Positions 16,303-17,268 of a stretch of DNA of 17,268 bases are shown one piece after another. The DNA comes from Fusobacteriota bacterium. Its GTDB lineage: Bacteria > Fusobacteriota > Fusobacteriia > Bac17 > JAEWOZ01. The stretch covers positions 1-17,268 of the forward strand of contig JAEWOZ010000028.1 in NCBI GenBank assembly GCA_023399505.1, read 5' to 3'. The notes under the pieces were generated by a model, which searched no databases, had not been told where the DNA came from, and worked only from the letters and a program-made list of their open reading frames with translations. Within the stretch, counting starts at the first letter, position 1. Each line of letters starts with the position of its first letter. The translations under genes were made by a program, and so were the position numbers.

Positions 16303-17268
16303 AACAACTAATTCAAATACTTCCAAGGGTAGGTTGAGTACCATTTTTAATATTTCTATTTTCCTTTTAAGTTCTTTCTTCTCTTTCTCCAAATTTTTAT
16401 TATTTTCAAGTTGATTGATTTTTTCTAGAGAACTATAGAGTACTACGTTTTCTTTTATCATTTCTCCTAAAATGTATTTACAGGCAATAAGGTAATTTTT
16501 GTTCTCTTCTATTATTTGACTATTTTCTATACTTTTAGAATTTTTCTTATTGTCTTTTATTATTTCTTTATTCTCTTTTATTATTTCTGCAAACAATATT
16601 AAAAATTCTTTGATATTTTTATATTTAGTAGCTTCTTTTAAGATTGATTTCACTATTTCTAAGTGTCCTTCCTCTACTGCTAACATTAATGGTGTCTTTC
16701 CATCAATGTCTGTATCGTCAATATTAGCTCCATACTTTATTAATAAATTTGCTGTTTCTAAATGTCCTTCTTCTACTGCTATAATTAATACATTGGTTCC
16801 ATTACTATCTATATCATTAATATTAGCTCCGTACTCTATTAATAAGCTTACTATTTCTAAGTACCCCTTTTCTACAGCTATCGTTAGTGCTGTGCTTCCA
16901 TAACCATTTTTATTATCAATATTAGCTCCATGCTCTATCAATACCTTTGCTATTTCTGAGTGATCCTCTCCCAACGCTATCATTAATATAGTATTGCCAT
17001 CGCTATCTGTATCATTAATATTGGCTCCATATTCTATTAATAATTTTGCTATTTCTAAATGTCCTTCCTCTACTGCTACTATCAGAGGTGTATAATAATT
17101 TTTCTTCTTATAGTTAACATTTGCTCCTAGATCTATTAAAAATTTTACTGCTTCTAATTTACATTCTTCTATCGCTGATAATAATGATATGTCATAATTA
17201 TTAATTACATTTTTATGTTCATTATCTTCTTCTTCATCTTCTTCTTCTTCTTCATCTTCTTCTTCTTC
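16291..17268 (-). CDS. Ankyrin-repeat protein D with acidic tract and F-box-like C-terminus, 5' end outside window
   Basis: The frame is open from the stop at 16291-16293 to the window edge (325 codons); the start lies further right. An internal Met at 16981-16983 is in the middle of a repeat (NTILMIALGEDH) and is not the start. From the edge the protein reads an acidic run of 15 Glu/Asp (17224-17268), then about six ankyrin repeats of 33 residues (PLIVAVEEGHLEIAKLLIEYGAN and relatives), then a Lys/Glu-rich probable coiled coil of about 100 residues (KENKEIIKDNKKNSK, LEKEKKELKRKIEIL). It ends LPLEVFELVVRFI, like the end of ankyrin C. If it follows its neighbours, a lipoprotein signal should precede the acidic run, but that cannot be seen here. 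It is a probable protein-binding scaffold. Confidence 0.88.
   Translation of the reverse strand, partial: EEEEDEEEEEDEEEDNEHKNVINNYDISLLSAIEECKLEAVKFLIDLGANVNYKKKNYYTPLIVAVEEGHLEIAKLLIEYGANINDTDSDGNTILMIALGEDHSEIAKVLIEHGANIDNKNGYGSTALTIAVEKGYLEIVSLLIEYGANINDIDSNGTNVLIIAVEEGHLETANLLIKYGANIDDTDIDGKTPLMLAVEEGHLEIVKSILKEATKYKNIKEFLILFAEIIKENKEIIKDNKKNSKSIENSQIIEENKNYLIACKYILGEMIKENVVLYSSLEKINQLENNKNLEKEKKELKRKIEILKMVLNLPLEVFELVVRFI
17224..17268 (-). repeat. GAA/GAT trinucleotide tract (poly-acidic)
   Basis: Fifteen consecutive codons in ankyrin D are GAA (12) or GAT (3), arranged as Glu runs broken by single Asp. This is a microsatellite-like tract that may change length in frame and runs to the window edge. 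Confidence 0.85.

Noticed and set aside
16550..16903. Plus-strand open frame of 117 codons
   Set aside because: It is antisense to the ankyrin repeats of gene D; its ISKCPSSTA-type repeats are the complement of the repeat units.
16291..16983. Ankyrin D as a complete 230-residue protein starting at 16983
   Set aside because: The frame continues without a stop to the window edge and encodes further ankyrin repeats.
1..17268. tRNA or rRNA genes
   Set aside because: I saw no GC-rich cloverleaf or rRNA-like block on either strand; GC-rich stretches are absent.

Overview
This is an AT-rich bacterial window that uses the standard bacterial code. Strong GGAGG-type ribosome sites precede most genes, and three of the four ankyrin genes begin with short lipoprotein-type signal peptides. 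Dispersed ankyrin lipoproteins, a PF09820-type ATPase, MATE pumps and low GC make me think of a spirochaete such as Brachyspira or a member of the Fusobacteriota. No marker settles it, and the assignment is an inference.

Layout: the 5' part of an AAA-ATPase-like gene runs leftwards off the start of the window (1-489, minus). It diverges from an organophosphate/sugar-phosphate antiporter of the GlpT/UhpT type (753-2054, plus). Everything to the right is on the minus strand: ankyrin lipoprotein A (2097-3608), a truB 3'-end relic (3731-3866), a giant ankyrin lipoprotein (3920-8059), truB (8170-9030), folD (9170-10027), MATE pump 1 (10306-11676), decayed gene piece P1 (about 11800-12513), ankyrin lipoprotein C (12524-13654), decayed gene piece P2 (about 13880-14561), MATE pump 2 (14755-16140), and ankyrin protein D, whose 5' end lies beyond the window (16291 to 17268).

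The genes do not form one pathway. Housekeeping genes (truB, folD) and transporters are interspersed with single ankyrin genes, most with their own promoter and terminator. The most striking point is that two ankyrin genes sit next to duplicated or broken flanking genes. The giant ankyrin gene lies between intact truB and a second, diverged copy of the truB 3' end. Ankyrin gene C lies between two decayed pieces that share a coding motif and may be halves of one gene. This suggests the ankyrin genes arrived as single-gene insertions.

Other points of note: folD reaches normal length only with an ATT initiation codon; ankyrin genes C and D both end in an F-box-like LPxExFExxVR motif; the three visible ankyrin signal peptides all place Cys at residue 14; and ankyrin C carries a 99-bp tandem amplification.
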